From an uncultured Collinsella sp. (GTDB lineage: Bacteria > Actinomycetota > Coriobacteriia > Coriobacteriales > Coriobacteriaceae), in the NCBI GenBank assembly GCA_958450865.1, contig CAUDNY010000002.1, positions 62,001-126,000 on the forward strand: 64,000 nt of DNA, given 5' to 3'. Shown here piece by piece: positions 1-8,752 of this stretch. Within the stretch, counting starts at the first letter, position 1. The number at the start of each line of letters is the position of its first letter. The notes under the pieces are model-generated. The model saw only the letters and a program-made list of their open reading frames with translations. It did no database searches and was not told the DNA's origin. Both the position numbers and the translations under genes were made by a program.

Positions 1-239
1 CGGGCAAAGTCGTCCATGCGCAGCAGATACTGTTGCACGGTGCGAGGATCTGTCGTATCGCAGATGAGATAGCCCGGAAAGAGCGGCTTGGTCGTGCTGA
101 CCCATTCGCCGTGTACTTTGATCTCGGTTTGATATTGGGGATAAAAGAGCTCCTGCATGGCGCCAGCTGGCACCATGCGCTCGATGCGCTCGCGCATAAC
201 GTCTTCGCGGCCGTTAATGACCTGGATCACATACCACAC
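1..239 (-). CDS. NusG/LoaP-family transcription antiterminator, N-terminal part (runs off the window)
   Basis: Only the first 79 codons are present; the gene continues past base 1. Reading from a GTG at 237-239 the protein opens MWYVIQVINGRED and later has KPLFPGYLIC, the typical start and the 'FPGY' core of the NGN domain of NusG, RfaH and LoaP. An in-frame TAA lies a few codons upstream and a G-rich Shine-Dalgarno precedes the GTG, which fixes the start. Specialised NusG paralogues of the LoaP type usually head long polysaccharide or natural-product operons and bind RNA polymerase to let it read through terminators. A roughly 600-bp untranslated stretch with a strong hairpin lies upstream. 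Family assignment is firm; choosing LoaP over housekeeping NusG rests on the isolated position and the sequence style. Confidence 0.8.
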   Translation of the reverse strand, partial: MWYVIQVINGREDVMRERIERMVPAGAMQELFYPQYQTEIKVHGEWVSTTKPLFPGYLICDTTDPRTVQQYLLRMDDFA

Positions 240-434
240 GAGCACCACCCCCTTGCTGTCTTACGTGTGGCTCACGGGGTTTGGGTATGGCTACGCCAGG
301 GCGCTTGTGCGCGAAGGCGCTCCATATTCAAACCCTGAGCCCAGTTAGACAAGCACGTGGCTCTGCCCCACCGTGAACGGTATGTATAAAAGCAGCGCTG
401 AGATTGCAGACGTGTATAACAAACTAACCTACAA

Positions 435-500
435 CCTCAGCTGGCTGCGTGCGAACCAGTCAAGCAAGTAAAAAACTGAACCGCACGCAAACAGCTGAGG
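435..500 (-). promoter_or_regulatory. 66-nt leader hairpin upstream of the LoaP-like gene
   Basis: CCTCAGCTG (435-443) pairs perfectly with CAGCTGAGG (492-500). After a 3x3 internal loop, GCGTGCG (447-453) pairs with CGCACGC (482-488). That makes 16 pairs around a 28-nt loop, and a further CAGT/ACTG pair may form inside the loop. No T-run follows, so it does not look like a simple terminator. Known LoaP systems use an RNA hairpin in the operon leader as recruitment signal; assigning that role here is inference. Confidence 0.5.
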
Positions 501-810
501 ACTGCTGCGTTTTGCCATGCAAACAATTTGTTTGAATGCGACTAAATCAAATGAAAGCTTAATCAAACAAAAATGCACGACTACTTTATTGGAGCTCGTG
601 GCTTTTCTGGCACCGCCGTTACGGCCGGATGCTGATCGACCCTGCGCTTTGAGGTTTAATGGAACCTGCGGCACAGTTGAACTCATGTGACTCGAATTAT
701 CCTAGCACAAGTATTTGATAGGAACCGATTTAGTTAATGTTGGACAACATATCTAAATAATTAGCAGGTTATTGCACAACTTTTTGGCGTGCAGCTTGTT
801 GGGGAGCTCG

Positions 811-843
811 AAAATAAGAAAGGCCACTCGTTCGAGTGGCCTT
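811..843 (-). terminator. Rho-independent terminator after tRNA-Ala
   Basis: An 11-bp palindrome (820-830 with 833-843, AAGGCCACTCG arms) is followed on the minus strand by a T-rich tract (RC of 811-820). It directly follows the minus-strand tRNA gene. Confidence 0.8.
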
Positions 844-853
844 GCATTCACAA

Positions 854-929
854 TGGTGGAGACGAGGGGAATCGAACCCCTGACCTCTTGACTGCCAGTC
901 AAGCGCTCTCCCAGCTGAGCTACGCCCCC
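854..929 (-). tRNA. tRNA-Ala (GGC anticodon), CCA encoded
   Basis: The 76-nt minus-strand sequence folds as a full cloverleaf. The acceptor stem starts GGGGGCG, the D-arm is present, the anticodon stem CTTGA/TCAAG encloses the loop CTGGCAG with anticodon GGC, and the T-arm contains GGTTCGAATCC. The 3' CCA is encoded. GGC reads GCC/GCU alanine codons. Confidence 0.93.
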
Positions 930-1009
930 GTGACGAGGAGATACTATAGGGGAAGATTCTTAGTTGTGCAAGAAGTTTTTTGCAATTGCTTCTCGAACTT
1001 ATCGGTTTC

Positions 1010-1678
1010 CTACTCGCCCAGCGTCCCGATAAAACCCTGATGCAGCAAATACGCTATCGCAGTGCCGGTGTGGACTTCGATCTTTGCGGTTGATCTTACT
1101 ATGTTGCTAATGCCCGTGTCGGCTAACAGGTCCAGAGGGCTGTGATCTAGCTCCCACTCTAGGCCGTGTTCGCTCACCTTGGTGTTGGGGGCTATGGCGA
1201 TGATGGAGAACGTCTTGCCCTCGGCGTCCTCGATGGTCCACGACTCACCCGCGTGAAGGAAGCGAGCGACCACCTTGTCCTCGGCAATCCAGACTGGGGC
1301 ATCCTCGTAGCCCGCGAGCAGGCCCAGTACGGAAAGCGCCATGTCGGGACGGCCACCGGTGGCGCAGGTCGCAACCACTTCGGCACCCGGCCAGCGACGG
1401 CGGACGGAATCGAGCGCCAGCCCCAGATCGGTATAGTCCTTGTAGGGGTCGTGACACTCAACTTCAAAGTCGGTGGCGGCATCGACCAGCACGCGACCTG
1501 CATCGCTCACCGTGTCGGCATCCCCCACATACACATCGCAGCCCAGTCCCGCGTCCAGCAGCGCATCGAGCCCGCGGTCCACGGCGACAACACGGTCGCA
1601 CTCCCCCGCCAGTTGACGCAGCAAATCCGCACTCGCCACCACGGGCGAGCCGCAGACCACTAATACCTTGCAAGCCAC
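1010..1678 (-). CDS. thiN: Thiamine pyrophosphokinase
   Basis: A 222-residue protein that should transfer pyrophosphate from ATP to thiamine, giving thiamine pyrophosphate in the cytoplasm. The family pattern is clear: VAVDRG at residues 31-36, the metal and substrate loop GDADT at 52-56 (the usual motif is GD.DS), and the C-terminal substrate-binding sandwich containing GISNIV and ending in a short LLHQG segment. The length is normal for bacterial TPK. The start is a GTG (1676-1678) with a GAGGG-type ribosome site. The HAD phosphatase gene ends 9 bp upstream, so the two are probably co-transcribed. The T in place of S in GDADT is a conservative change. Confidence 0.88.
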   Translation of the reverse strand: MACKVLVVCGSPVVASADLLRQLAGECDRVVAVDRGLDALLDAGLGCDVYVGDADTVSDAGRVLVDAATDFEVECHDPYKDYTDLGLALDSVRRRWPGAEVVATCATGGRPDMALSVLGLLAGYEDAPVWIAEDKVVARFLHAGESWTIEDAEGKTFSIIAIAPNTKVSEHGLEWELDHSPLDLLADTGISNIVRSTAKIEVHTGTAIAYLLHQGFIGTLGE

Positions 1679-1687
1679 GGCCCTCGC

Positions 1688-2377
1688 CTATCCCTCAAAA
1701 GAAAGCACGCGGGCCAGATCCAGGTCCTCATAGCTATCGATAAAGATATCGCAGTTGTCGCGAACCTCGTCGCGCTCCATGCGACCGAGCGGGTCATAGA
1801 TGCCCACGCGCTTAAAGCCGGCGGTACCAGAGCTCTTTAGGCCAAAGACGGCGTCCTCGAACACCCAGGCGCGCTCAAACTTGTGCCCATGGCGCTCCTC
1901 CAGACGGCGCAACGCCAGCTCGTACACATCGGGGAACTGCTTGGAGCGTCCCGCCTCACCCGTCGTGGTAATAAACTCCATGCAGGCATCGAGCCCGGCA
2001 CCCGCAAGCGCAGACGTAACCAGCTCGGCCGGCGTGGACGTGGCAACGCACATGGCAATACCGGCCTCCTGTGCCTGCTTCAAAAATGCAAGCAGGCCCT
2101 CGCGCGGCGGCACCTTGGAGTAGCCATCGATCAGGATGTCGCTCAGCTCTCGATAGAGCTCCTCGCCATTTTCGCCAATGCCCCAGGTGTCGTGGTAGGC
2201 CTGGCACTCGTCCTCGAGCGACAAATGCTCAAACTGGGCAAAATCGTCGACCGTAACGTCAACTCCGTGGCGGTGCAATAACTCGGGCTGGGCATAGGCC
2301 CAAACGGGGGTGCTGTTAACCAGCGTACCGTCGCAATCGAAAATAAAAGCAACACTTGGGGCAGCGATGTGGTCCAT
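1688..2377 (-). CDS. HAD-superfamily phosphatase (beta-phosphoglucomutase-like)
   Basis: 229 residues starting MDHIAAP. The nucleophile motif FDCDGTLV is at about residues 13-20, followed by a helical cap, the Ser/Thr motif (VATSTP), the Lys motif, and the acidic motif VFEDAVFG. These are the four HAD motifs in order, with a type C1 cap as in beta-phosphoglucomutase and phosphoglycolate phosphatase. The ATG at 2375-2377 is chosen because AAAGG lies 8 bp upstream; an earlier ATG at 2398 has no ribosome site. The substrate cannot be read from sequence. Position directly before thiN makes a role as a thiamine phosphate phosphatase possible but unproven. Confidence 0.82.
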   Translation of the reverse strand: MDHIAAPSVAFIFDCDGTLVNSTPVWAYAQPELLHRHGVDVTVDDFAQFEHLSLEDECQAYHDTWGIGENGEELYRELSDILIDGYSKVPPREGLLAFLKQAQEAGIAMCVATSTPAELVTSALAGAGLDACMEFITTTGEAGRSKQFPDVYELALRRLEERHGHKFERAWVFEDAVFGLKSSGTAGFKRVGIYDPLGRMERDEVRDNCDIFIDSYEDLDLARVLSFEG

Positions 2378-2723
2378 AAACGAGCCTTTCGATGTCAAAG
2401 AGTAAACAACCTGCTAAAAACGTTTTACCAAACGTCAACCCAACTATCTTGAAACCCTAATTGGTAAAACTGTCAAGAGTTTTACCATCGCAATTCTGCC
2501 AGTGGCATAAACATGGCGCTTACCGATTAAACGCCACCGCAAAAACACTTTCGTTCATATAAGTAACGAACAGGTGTTATCGTAGTTTTTGCCGAAAGTT
2601 CCACCAAGCACGCGAGGTGGAACGAATCATAGAACTATCGCCGTCCCTTCGATTCGTGCAGCCTTGGACCTTTCGCATCTAGTCACCAAGGCAACACGCT
2701 GCCGCGTCATGATGGGATCAAAC
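2378..2723. other. Divergent regulatory region between the HAD gene and glgB
   Basis: About 345 bp without a gene, serving as promoter region for both the minus-strand HAD-thiN pair and the glycogen locus. It holds three copies of a TTTTACCA-type motif (2421-2490) and a separate palindrome TTCGTT-N9-AACGAA at 2550-2570. An open frame extends back from glgB to 2589, but no ribosome site supports starting there. Confidence 0.5.
2421..2490. promoter_or_regulatory. Cluster of three CGTTTTACCA-like operator motifs
   Basis: CGTTTTACCA occurs at 2421-2430, its near inverse TTGGTAAAAC at 2461-2470, and AGTTTTACCATCG at 2478-2490. The exact inverse TGGTAAAACG recurs at 12375-12384 before the GH13-MalQ gene. 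Repetition in both orientations and sharing between two carbohydrate operons suggest a regulator-binding site; the regulator is unknown. Confidence 0.45.
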
Positions 2724-4970
2724 GTGAGCGATACAAAGCTAAAGCCAGCAACCAAAAAGCCTGCTACCCGTAAAGCCGCCCCGCACGCGCCGGAGCTTAC
2801 CAAAGACGATGTCTATCTGTTTGGCATCGGTACGTGGGAGCGCAGCTGGGAAAAGATGGGCGCGCACCCCGACACGCAGAACCGTACGCGCGGCTGGCGT
2901 TTTTGCGTTTGGGCGCCCGACGTAAAGAGCGTTCACGTTATTGGCGAATTTAACGACTGGGATGAGCAAGCCAACCCGCTGGTGCCCGTGCATACGAGCG
3001 CTATTTGGGAAGGCTTTATTCCTGGCGCCGAGCAGGGCCAGCTCTATAAATACCTAATCGAGACCAACGAGGGCGAAAAGCTCTACAAGGCCGATCCGTA
3101 CGCCTTTAAGGCCGAGTGCCCTCCGGGAACGGCGAGTGTGCTGTGGACCCTCGACGGCTACCAGTGGAACGACGCCGCGTGGCTCAAGCGCCGCGCTGGC
3201 CACAACCACATGTCGCAGCCCCTTAACATCTACGAGGTGCATATTGGCTCGTGGAAGCGCCACGGCGACGCGCCGCAGGGCGAGCCCGACGAATACGGCA
3301 ACTACCCCGGCCCCATGGACCCCTTCCCCGCGCAGCGCGGTGAGTTTTACACCTACGACGACCTGTCGGTGGAGCTCGTGGACTACGTGCGCGACATGGG
3401 ATACACGCATATCGAGGTCATGCCGCTCATGGAGCATCCCTTCGATGGTTCCTGGGGCTACCAGACGACCGGCTACTATGCCGCCACGTCGCGCTACGGC
3501 AACCCGCAGCAGCTCATGCACTTTATCGACGCATGCCACGAGGCAGGCATCGGAGTGATCATGGACTGGGTGCCCGGCGGTTTTTGCGCCGACTCCCACG
3601 GCCTTGCCACCTTTAACGGCCACATGCTGTTTGAGCACGAGATTCACCCCAACTGGGGCACGCACAAGTTTGACTTCGCCCGCGGCGAGGTCCGCTCCTT
3701 CCTGGTCTCCAACGTGCTGTACTGGCTCGAGAACTTCCACGTGGACGGCATTCGCATGGACGGCGTGTCCAGCATGCTGTACCTCAACTTTGGCATCGAC
3801 GATCCCGGCCAAAAGAAGTTCAACAAGTACGGCACCGAGGAGGACTTAGACGCCAGCGCATTTATCCGTCAGGTCAACTGCGCTGTAGAGGCGCACTACC
3901 CCGACGTGATGATGATGGCCGAGGAGTCCACCGCGTGGCCGCTCGTGACCTATCCGCCGCAGGACGGCGGCCTGGGCTTCCACTACAAGTGGGACATGGG
4001 CTGGATGAACGACACCCTGCACTACATGCAGACCGATTTTCCGTGGCGCCCTGGCAACCACGGCCTGCTTACGTTCTCCATCATGTACGCCTTTACCGAG
4101 AACTTCATCTGCCCGTTGAGCCACGACGAGGTCGTGCACGGCAAGTGCTCGCTCATCGGCCGCATGCCGGGCGACTGGTGGCGCCAGTTTGCCGGCCTGC
4201 GCACGCTGGCCTTCTACCAGATGACGCATCCCGGTGCCAAGCTCAACTTTATGGGCAACGAGATCGGCCAGTTTATTGAGTGGCGCTACTACGAGTCCAT
4301 CCAGTGGTTCCTGACCGAACAGTACGAAACCCACGCGCACCATCAGGCGTTTATCAAGGCGCTCAACCACCTGTACACCGCCGAGCCCGCCCTGTACGAG
4401 CGCGGCTACACCGACGACGGCTTTACCTGGATCGACGCGGATAACTCCAAGCAGTCCATCGTGAGCTTTGTTCGTCAGGGCGAGGACGTCGATGACGACC
4501 TGGTGATCTTGATCAACTTTGACCCGGCGAGCTACGAGAGCTTCCGCGTGGGCGTGCCGCGCGAGGGAGACTGGGAGGTCATCTTTGACTCCGACCGTCC
4601 CGAGTTTGGCGGCAGCGGCTATGCCGGCGAGGAGCCCTACACCTGCTCGAGCGAGCCCTATCCCTGGAACGGGCAGATGGACTCTATCGAGATTAAGGTG
4701 CCCGGCCTGGCAGGCGTGGTGCTTAAGCGCCGCGGTCCCAGCAGCTACAAGCCGCCGGTGGTTGAGGAGCCCAAGAAGGCGACGCGCAAGCGCTCGTCCT
4801 CGGTGAAGCCCAAGTCCGCTGCTGCTAAGAAGGCTCCGGCTAATGCGAAGGCTACCAAGCCCACTGCCAAGGCTTCGGCCAAGTCCACCACGGCCAAAAA
4901 GGCAGCCACCAAAAAGGCCGCTCCCAAGGCTAAGGCAGCTGCCGTTAAGGCTCCTGCTAAGAAAGCGTAA
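2724..4970 (+). CDS. glgB: 1,4-alpha-glucan branching enzyme with histone-like C-terminal tail
   Basis: Forms alpha-1,6 branches in glycogen. With the GTG start at 2724 (GATGGGA six bases upstream) it has 748 residues; ATG 2709 or 2712 is possible. A basic 20-residue start is followed by the N-terminal CBM48-like domain (WAPDVKSVHVIGEFNDW) and the GH13 barrel. Catalytic residues are visible: D346 in GIRMDGV, E400 in MMAEES, D468 in LSHDEVVHG. One barrel motif reads DWVPGGF where most GlgB have DWVPAHF. After the usual beta-sandwich end (VVLKRRG), about 65 residues rich in Lys, Ala, Ser and Thr resemble histone H1. It is the first gene of the glycogen locus. Confidence 0.93.
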   Translation: MSDTKLKPATKKPATRKAAPHAPELTKDDVYLFGIGTWERSWEKMGAHPDTQNRTRGWRFCVWAPDVKSVHVIGEFNDWDEQANPLVPVHTSAIWEGFIPGAEQGQLYKYLIETNEGEKLYKADPYAFKAECPPGTASVLWTLDGYQWNDAAWLKRRAGHNHMSQPLNIYEVHIGSWKRHGDAPQGEPDEYGNYPGPMDPFPAQRGEFYTYDDLSVELVDYVRDMGYTHIEVMPLMEHPFDGSWGYQTTGYYAATSRYGNPQQLMHFIDACHEAGIGVIMDWVPGGFCADSHGLATFNGHMLFEHEIHPNWGTHKFDFARGEVRSFLVSNVLYWLENFHVDGIRMDGVSSMLYLNFGIDDPGQKKFNKYGTEEDLDASAFIRQVNCAVEAHYPDVMMMAEESTAWPLVTYPPQDGGLGFHYKWDMGWMNDTLHYMQTDFPWRPGNHGLLTFSIMYAFTENFICPLSHDEVVHGKCSLIGRMPGDWWRQFAGLRTLAFYQMTHPGAKLNFMGNEIGQFIEWRYYESIQWFLTEQYETHAHHQAFIKALNHLYTAEPALYERGYTDDGFTWIDADNSKQSIVSFVRQGEDVDDDLVILINFDPASYESFRVGVPREGDWEVIFDSDRPEFGGSGYAGEEPYTCSSEPYPWNGQMDSIEIKVPGLAGVVLKRRGPSSYKPPVVEEPKKATRKRSSSVKPKSAAAKKAPANAKATKPTAKASAKSTTAKKAATKKAAPKAKAAAVKAPAKKA

Positions 4971-5064
4971 CAAAGGCGTTACCACTGTAATTACCCGCCC
5001 CGCCGGGGCGTAGGATATAAGTCATAACCGTTCCGGGAGAAACATCCCCGGGGGAAAGGAACGT

Positions 5065-7491
5065 ATGAATAAGATCTTCGACAACAAGCAGGAGTTTACC
5101 GAGCTCTATCGCGATGCCGTCATGAGCATCAGCGGCAAGAGCGTCGAGGCCGCCAGCGACCTCGACCGCTTTAACGCCCTGGCCAAGCTCGTGGCCGAGA
5201 AGGCGCGCACCGTTGCCACCAAGAGTGACGCCCGTGTGACCGCCGAGGGCAAGAAGCGCGTGTACTACTTCTCGATCGAGTTTTTGATCGGCCGACTGCT
5301 CGACAACTACCTGCTCAACTTTGGCGTGCGCGACATGGTCGCCGAGGCGCTCGACGACATGGGCTTTGACCTGTCCGTCATCGAGAACCAGGAGCCCGAT
5401 CCGGCCCTGGGCAACGGTGGCCTGGGTCGTCTGGCCGCGTGCTTCTTGGATTCCATGGCAGCCGAGGGCATTGCCGGCTACGGCAACGGCATGCGCTACC
5501 GCTACGGCCTGTTTAAGCAGGAGATCGTCAACGGCAGCCAGGTCGAGGCCACCGACGAGTGGCTCACCCACGGCTATCCTTGGGAAGTCCGTCGTCAGGA
5601 CAAGGCCGTGACCATTAAGTTTGGCGGCCGCGTCGAGGGCTTTGAGGAGAACGGCCGCACGTTCTACCGCACGGTAGACACGCAGGACATCCTGGCCGTC
5701 CCTTATGACATCCCCGTCGTGGGCTATGCCGGCGAAACCGTCAACAAGCTGCGCGTCTGGGCCGCCGAGCCGGTCGAGGAGCACTTTGATCTGGAGGCCT
5801 TCAACCGCGGCGACTATGCCCTGGCCGATGCCGAGCGCGCTGAGGCCGAGGCCATCAGCGCCATCCTCTACCCCAACGACGCCGGCGAGCACGGCCGTCT
5901 GCTGCGCCTGAAGCAGGAGTACCTGTTTGTTTCGGCCGGTATCTACAGCCTGCTCGACACCTTTGAGAAGGAGCACGGCGCGAACTGGGAGCTGCTGCCG
6001 CAGTTTGTGGCCATCCACACCAACGATACCCACCCCGCCATGTGCGGCCCCGAGCTCATGCGTATCCTCATCGACGAGAAGAAGCTCGAGTGGGATGACG
6101 CCTGGAACATCGTGACGCAGGTCGTGAGCTACACCAACCACACCATCCTGCCCGAGGCCTTGGAGAAGTGGCCTATCGGCACGTTCTCCAAGCTCCTCCC
6201 CCGCGTGTACCAGATCATCGACGAGATCAGCCGTCGTTGGCACGAGTCGTTCGACACCACGCAGGAGGGCTGGCAGGAGCGTCTGCGCCAGACCGCCATT
6301 CTGTGGGACGGCGAGATTCGCATGGCCAACCTGTCCGTGATCTGCAGCCACAGCGTCAACGGCGTGGCCAAGATCCATTCCGACATCATCAAGAACATCG
6401 TGCTCAAGGACTTCTATGCCCTGACGCCCGAGAAGTTCAACAACAAGACCAACGGCATCTCGCACCGTCGCTTCTTTGCCGAGGCCAACCCCACCTACGC
6501 CAAGCTCGTGACCGAAGCCATTGGCGATGGCTGGCTCAAAGACGCCTTTGAGCTTGAGAAACTCAAGGAGTTTAAGGACGACACCGAGTTCCTGAAGGCC
6601 GTGGGTGCCTCTAAGCGCGCCAACAAGGAGCGTCTGGCCGCCTACGTCAAGGCCGAGACCGGTCTGGTTATTGACCCCAACACCGTCTTCGATGTCCAGG
6701 TAAAGCGCTTCCACGCCTATAAGCGCCAGCTCATGAACATCATGAAGGTGATGGACATCTACAACCGTCGCATCGCCGACCCCAACTTCCACGTGACGCC
6801 GACGACCTTCATCTTTAGTGGCAAGGCTGCCTCGAGCTACACCTTCGCCAAGGAGACCATCCGCCTCATTAACTCCGTTGCCGACGTCATCAACAACGAT
6901 GCCCGCGTCAACGAGGTCATGAAGGTCTGCTTTATCCCCAACTTCCGCGTGAGCAACGCCCAGCTCATCTACCCCGCCGCCGAGATCTCGGAGCAGATCT
7001 CCACGGCCGGCAAGGAGGCCTCGGGCACGTCCAACATGAAGCTCATGATGAACGGCGCCATTACGCTGGGCACCCTCGACGGCGCCAACATCGAGATCGC
7101 CGACCTGGCCGGCCGTGAGAACGAGGCCATCTTTGGCCTGACCGCTCCCGAGGTCGAGCAGCTCTGGGCATCCAACAACTACTTTGCGTGGGATACCCTC
7201 AACGGCGACCGCGAGCGTCTAGGCCGCGTGATGGACGAGCTCAAGGACAACACCTTTGCCGGCCTTTCGGGCAACTTCGAGAGTATCTACAACGAGCTCA
7301 TGAACAACAACGACCCCGACCTGGTCATGGCAGACTTCCGCAGCTACGTGGATGCGTGGGAGAAGCTTACCGGCAGCTATGGCGACCAGGAGACTTGGAA
7401 CCGCAAGGCCCTGCTCAACACCGCCTCGAGCGGCTGGTTCTCGAGCGACCGCACCATTCGCGAGTACCGCGACGAGATCTGGCACGCGTAA
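5065..7491 (+). CDS. glgP: Glycogen/maltodextrin phosphorylase
   Basis: 808 residues. Releases glucose-1-phosphate from glycogen ends with a pyridoxal-phosphate cofactor. The C-terminal half carries the family signature EASGTSNMKLMMNGA, with the PLP-binding lysine at K659, followed by TLDGANIEI. The N-terminal half contains NGGLGRLAAC and THTND-type active-site segments. Length is typical. The ATG is preceded by GGGGAAAGGAACGT, a strong ribosome site. Only 94 bp separate it from glgB, with a small GC hairpin (4996-5010) that may attenuate transcription. Synthesis and breakdown genes in one cluster suggest that activity is balanced post-transcriptionally. Confidence 0.95.
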   Translation: MNKIFDNKQEFTELYRDAVMSISGKSVEAASDLDRFNALAKLVAEKARTVATKSDARVTAEGKKRVYYFSIEFLIGRLLDNYLLNFGVRDMVAEALDDMGFDLSVIENQEPDPALGNGGLGRLAACFLDSMAAEGIAGYGNGMRYRYGLFKQEIVNGSQVEATDEWLTHGYPWEVRRQDKAVTIKFGGRVEGFEENGRTFYRTVDTQDILAVPYDIPVVGYAGETVNKLRVWAAEPVEEHFDLEAFNRGDYALADAERAEAEAISAILYPNDAGEHGRLLRLKQEYLFVSAGIYSLLDTFEKEHGANWELLPQFVAIHTNDTHPAMCGPELMRILIDEKKLEWDDAWNIVTQVVSYTNHTILPEALEKWPIGTFSKLLPRVYQIIDEISRRWHESFDTTQEGWQERLRQTAILWDGEIRMANLSVICSHSVNGVAKIHSDIIKNIVLKDFYALTPEKFNNKTNGISHRRFFAEANPTYAKLVTEAIGDGWLKDAFELEKLKEFKDDTEFLKAVGASKRANKERLAAYVKAETGLVIDPNTVFDVQVKRFHAYKRQLMNIMKVMDIYNRRIADPNFHVTPTTFIFSGKAASSYTFAKETIRLINSVADVINNDARVNEVMKVCFIPNFRVSNAQLIYPAAEISEQISTAGKEASGTSNMKLMMNGAITLGTLDGANIEIADLAGRENEAIFGLTAPEVEQLWASNNYFAWDTLNGDRERLGRVMDELKDNTFAGLSGNFESIYNELMNNNDPDLVMADFRSYVDAWEKLTGSYGDQETWNRKALLNTASSGWFSSDRTIREYRDEIWHA

Positions 7492-7528
7492 AGGCGCGCG
7501 AGCTCCCCTATGCCAGCACGGCATTACT

Positions 7529-7559
7529 CGACGGGCGCGACGTTGCGCCACGCCCGTCG
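7529..7559 (+). other. Intergenic hairpin between glgP and glgC
   Basis: CGACGGGCG (7529-7537) pairs with CGCCCGTCG (7551-7559) around a 13-nt loop. No T-run follows, so it may protect or process mRNA rather than terminate transcription. Confidence 0.4.
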
Positions 7560-7599
7560 CTAATGGGTTTAGGAACATCGATGACAGAAGGAGAAATCG

Positions 7600-8748
7600 A
7601 TGAGTAAGAAAGAATGCATCGCGATGCTCCTCGCAGGAGGACAGGGCAGCCGATTGGGGGCACTCACCCAAAAGATCGCTAAGCCGGCGGTTAGCTTTGG
7701 TGGCAAGTTCCGCATTATCGACTTTTCGCTGTCCAACTGCTCCAACTCGGGCATCGACACGGTGGGTGTTCTGACGCAGTATCGCCCCTACCTGCTGCAT
7801 GCCTACGTGGGCTCCGGCGAGGCGTGGGATCTGGACAGCCGCGACGGCGGCGTGTCGATCCTGCCGCCGTACGAGACGCAGACCGGCGGCGCCTGGTATG
7901 CGGGCACGGCCGACGCCATTACGCAGAACCTCGACTACATCAAGGCCAACGACCCCAAGTACGTCCTGATTCTTTCGGGCGATCACCTATATCGCATGGA
8001 TTACCGCAAGATGCTCAAGACGCACATTGAGAACAACGCCGACCTCACGGTGAGCGTTATGCCCGTGCCCTGGGAGGAGGCCAGCCGCTTTGGCATCCTG
8101 ACCACCGACCCCGATGACGGCCGCATCACCAAGTTCACCGAGAAGCCCGAGAAGCCCGATTCGAACCTCGCTTCCATGGGCATCTACATCTTCTCGGCCG
8201 ACGTGCTGATCGAGGCACTCGAGGAGGACGCTCTGGACCAGCGCTCGAGCCACGACTTTGGCAAGGACATCATCCCCAAGCTGCTCGGCGAGGGCAAGCG
8301 CCTGTACAGCTACGAGTTCCACGGCTTTTGGAAGGACGTCGGCACCATCGCCAGCTTCCACGAGACCTCGATGGACCTGCTGGGCAATAACCCCGAGTTC
8401 GATCTGTTTGACAAGCACTTCCCCATCATGTCCAACATCACCACGCGTCCGCCGCACTACATTGGCCCGGACGGCCGCCTGGACGACTGCCTGGTCTCCA
8501 ACGGCTGCAAGATCTACGGCACAGCTCGCCACTCGATCCTTTCGACCGATGTCATCATCGAGGAGCGCGCCGTGGTCGAGGACTCCGTGCTGCTGCCGGG
8601 TGCACACGTTAAGAGCGGCGCGCACATCTGCCGCGCTATTTTGGGCGAGAACTCCACGGTCGAAGAGGGCGTGAAGCTCGGCTCTGTCGATACCACCAAG
8701 GATACGGCCGTCGTTGGAAATGACGTCGTTATCGGGAAGGGGGAATGA
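7600..8748 (+). CDS. glgC: Glucose-1-phosphate adenylyltransferase, catalytic subunit
   Basis: 382 residues. Makes ADP-glucose from ATP and glucose-1-phosphate, the committed step of glycogen synthesis. The nucleotide-binding loop LLAGGQGSRLGALT is at residues 11-24, followed by KPAVSFGGKFRIIDF, the ADP-glucose pyrophosphorylase signature. LSGDHLYRMDY follows at about 127, and a left-handed beta-helix domain forms the C terminus. The ATG has AGAAGGAGAAATCG upstream. glgD begins four bases after the stop, so the two are translated together as the GlgC-GlgD pair known from Firmicutes and Coriobacteriia. Confidence 0.95.
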   Translation: MSKKECIAMLLAGGQGSRLGALTQKIAKPAVSFGGKFRIIDFSLSNCSNSGIDTVGVLTQYRPYLLHAYVGSGEAWDLDSRDGGVSILPPYETQTGGAWYAGTADAITQNLDYIKANDPKYVLILSGDHLYRMDYRKMLKTHIENNADLTVSVMPVPWEEASRFGILTTDPDDGRITKFTEKPEKPDSNLASMGIYIFSADVLIEALEEDALDQRSSHDFGKDIIPKLLGEGKRLYSYEFHGFWKDVGTIASFHETSMDLLGNNPEFDLFDKHFPIMSNITTRPPHYIGPDGRLDDCLVSNGCKIYGTARHSILSTDVIIEERAVVEDSVLLPGAHVKSGAHICRAILGENSTVEEGVKLGSVDTTKDTAVVGNDVVIGKGE

Positions 8749-8752
8749 TCCG

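Larger units (their letters stand above)
240..853. other. 614-bp AT-rich non-coding stretch (leader of the antiterminator gene)
   Basis: No convincing gene was found. Small open frames here lack good ribosome sites and look random. The stretch is visibly richer in A+T than its surroundings. It contains a long inverted repeat at 435-500 and the tRNA-Ala terminator at its right end. Most of it would be the 5' leader of the minus-strand antiterminator gene. A GATAAT hexamer on the minus strand near 700 could be a -10 box, but no good -35 box accompanies it. Confidence 0.6.

Noticed and set aside
429..686. 85-codon minus-strand frame in the antiterminator leader
   Set aside because: Poor ribosome site and no family resemblance; it crosses the leader hairpin, so it is more likely untranslated leader.
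4957..6792. Long open frame of about 610 codons antisense to glgP
   Set aside because: It is the complement of a real gene in GC-rich DNA; its protein is a Val/Leu/His-rich shadow without motifs, and glgP is certain.
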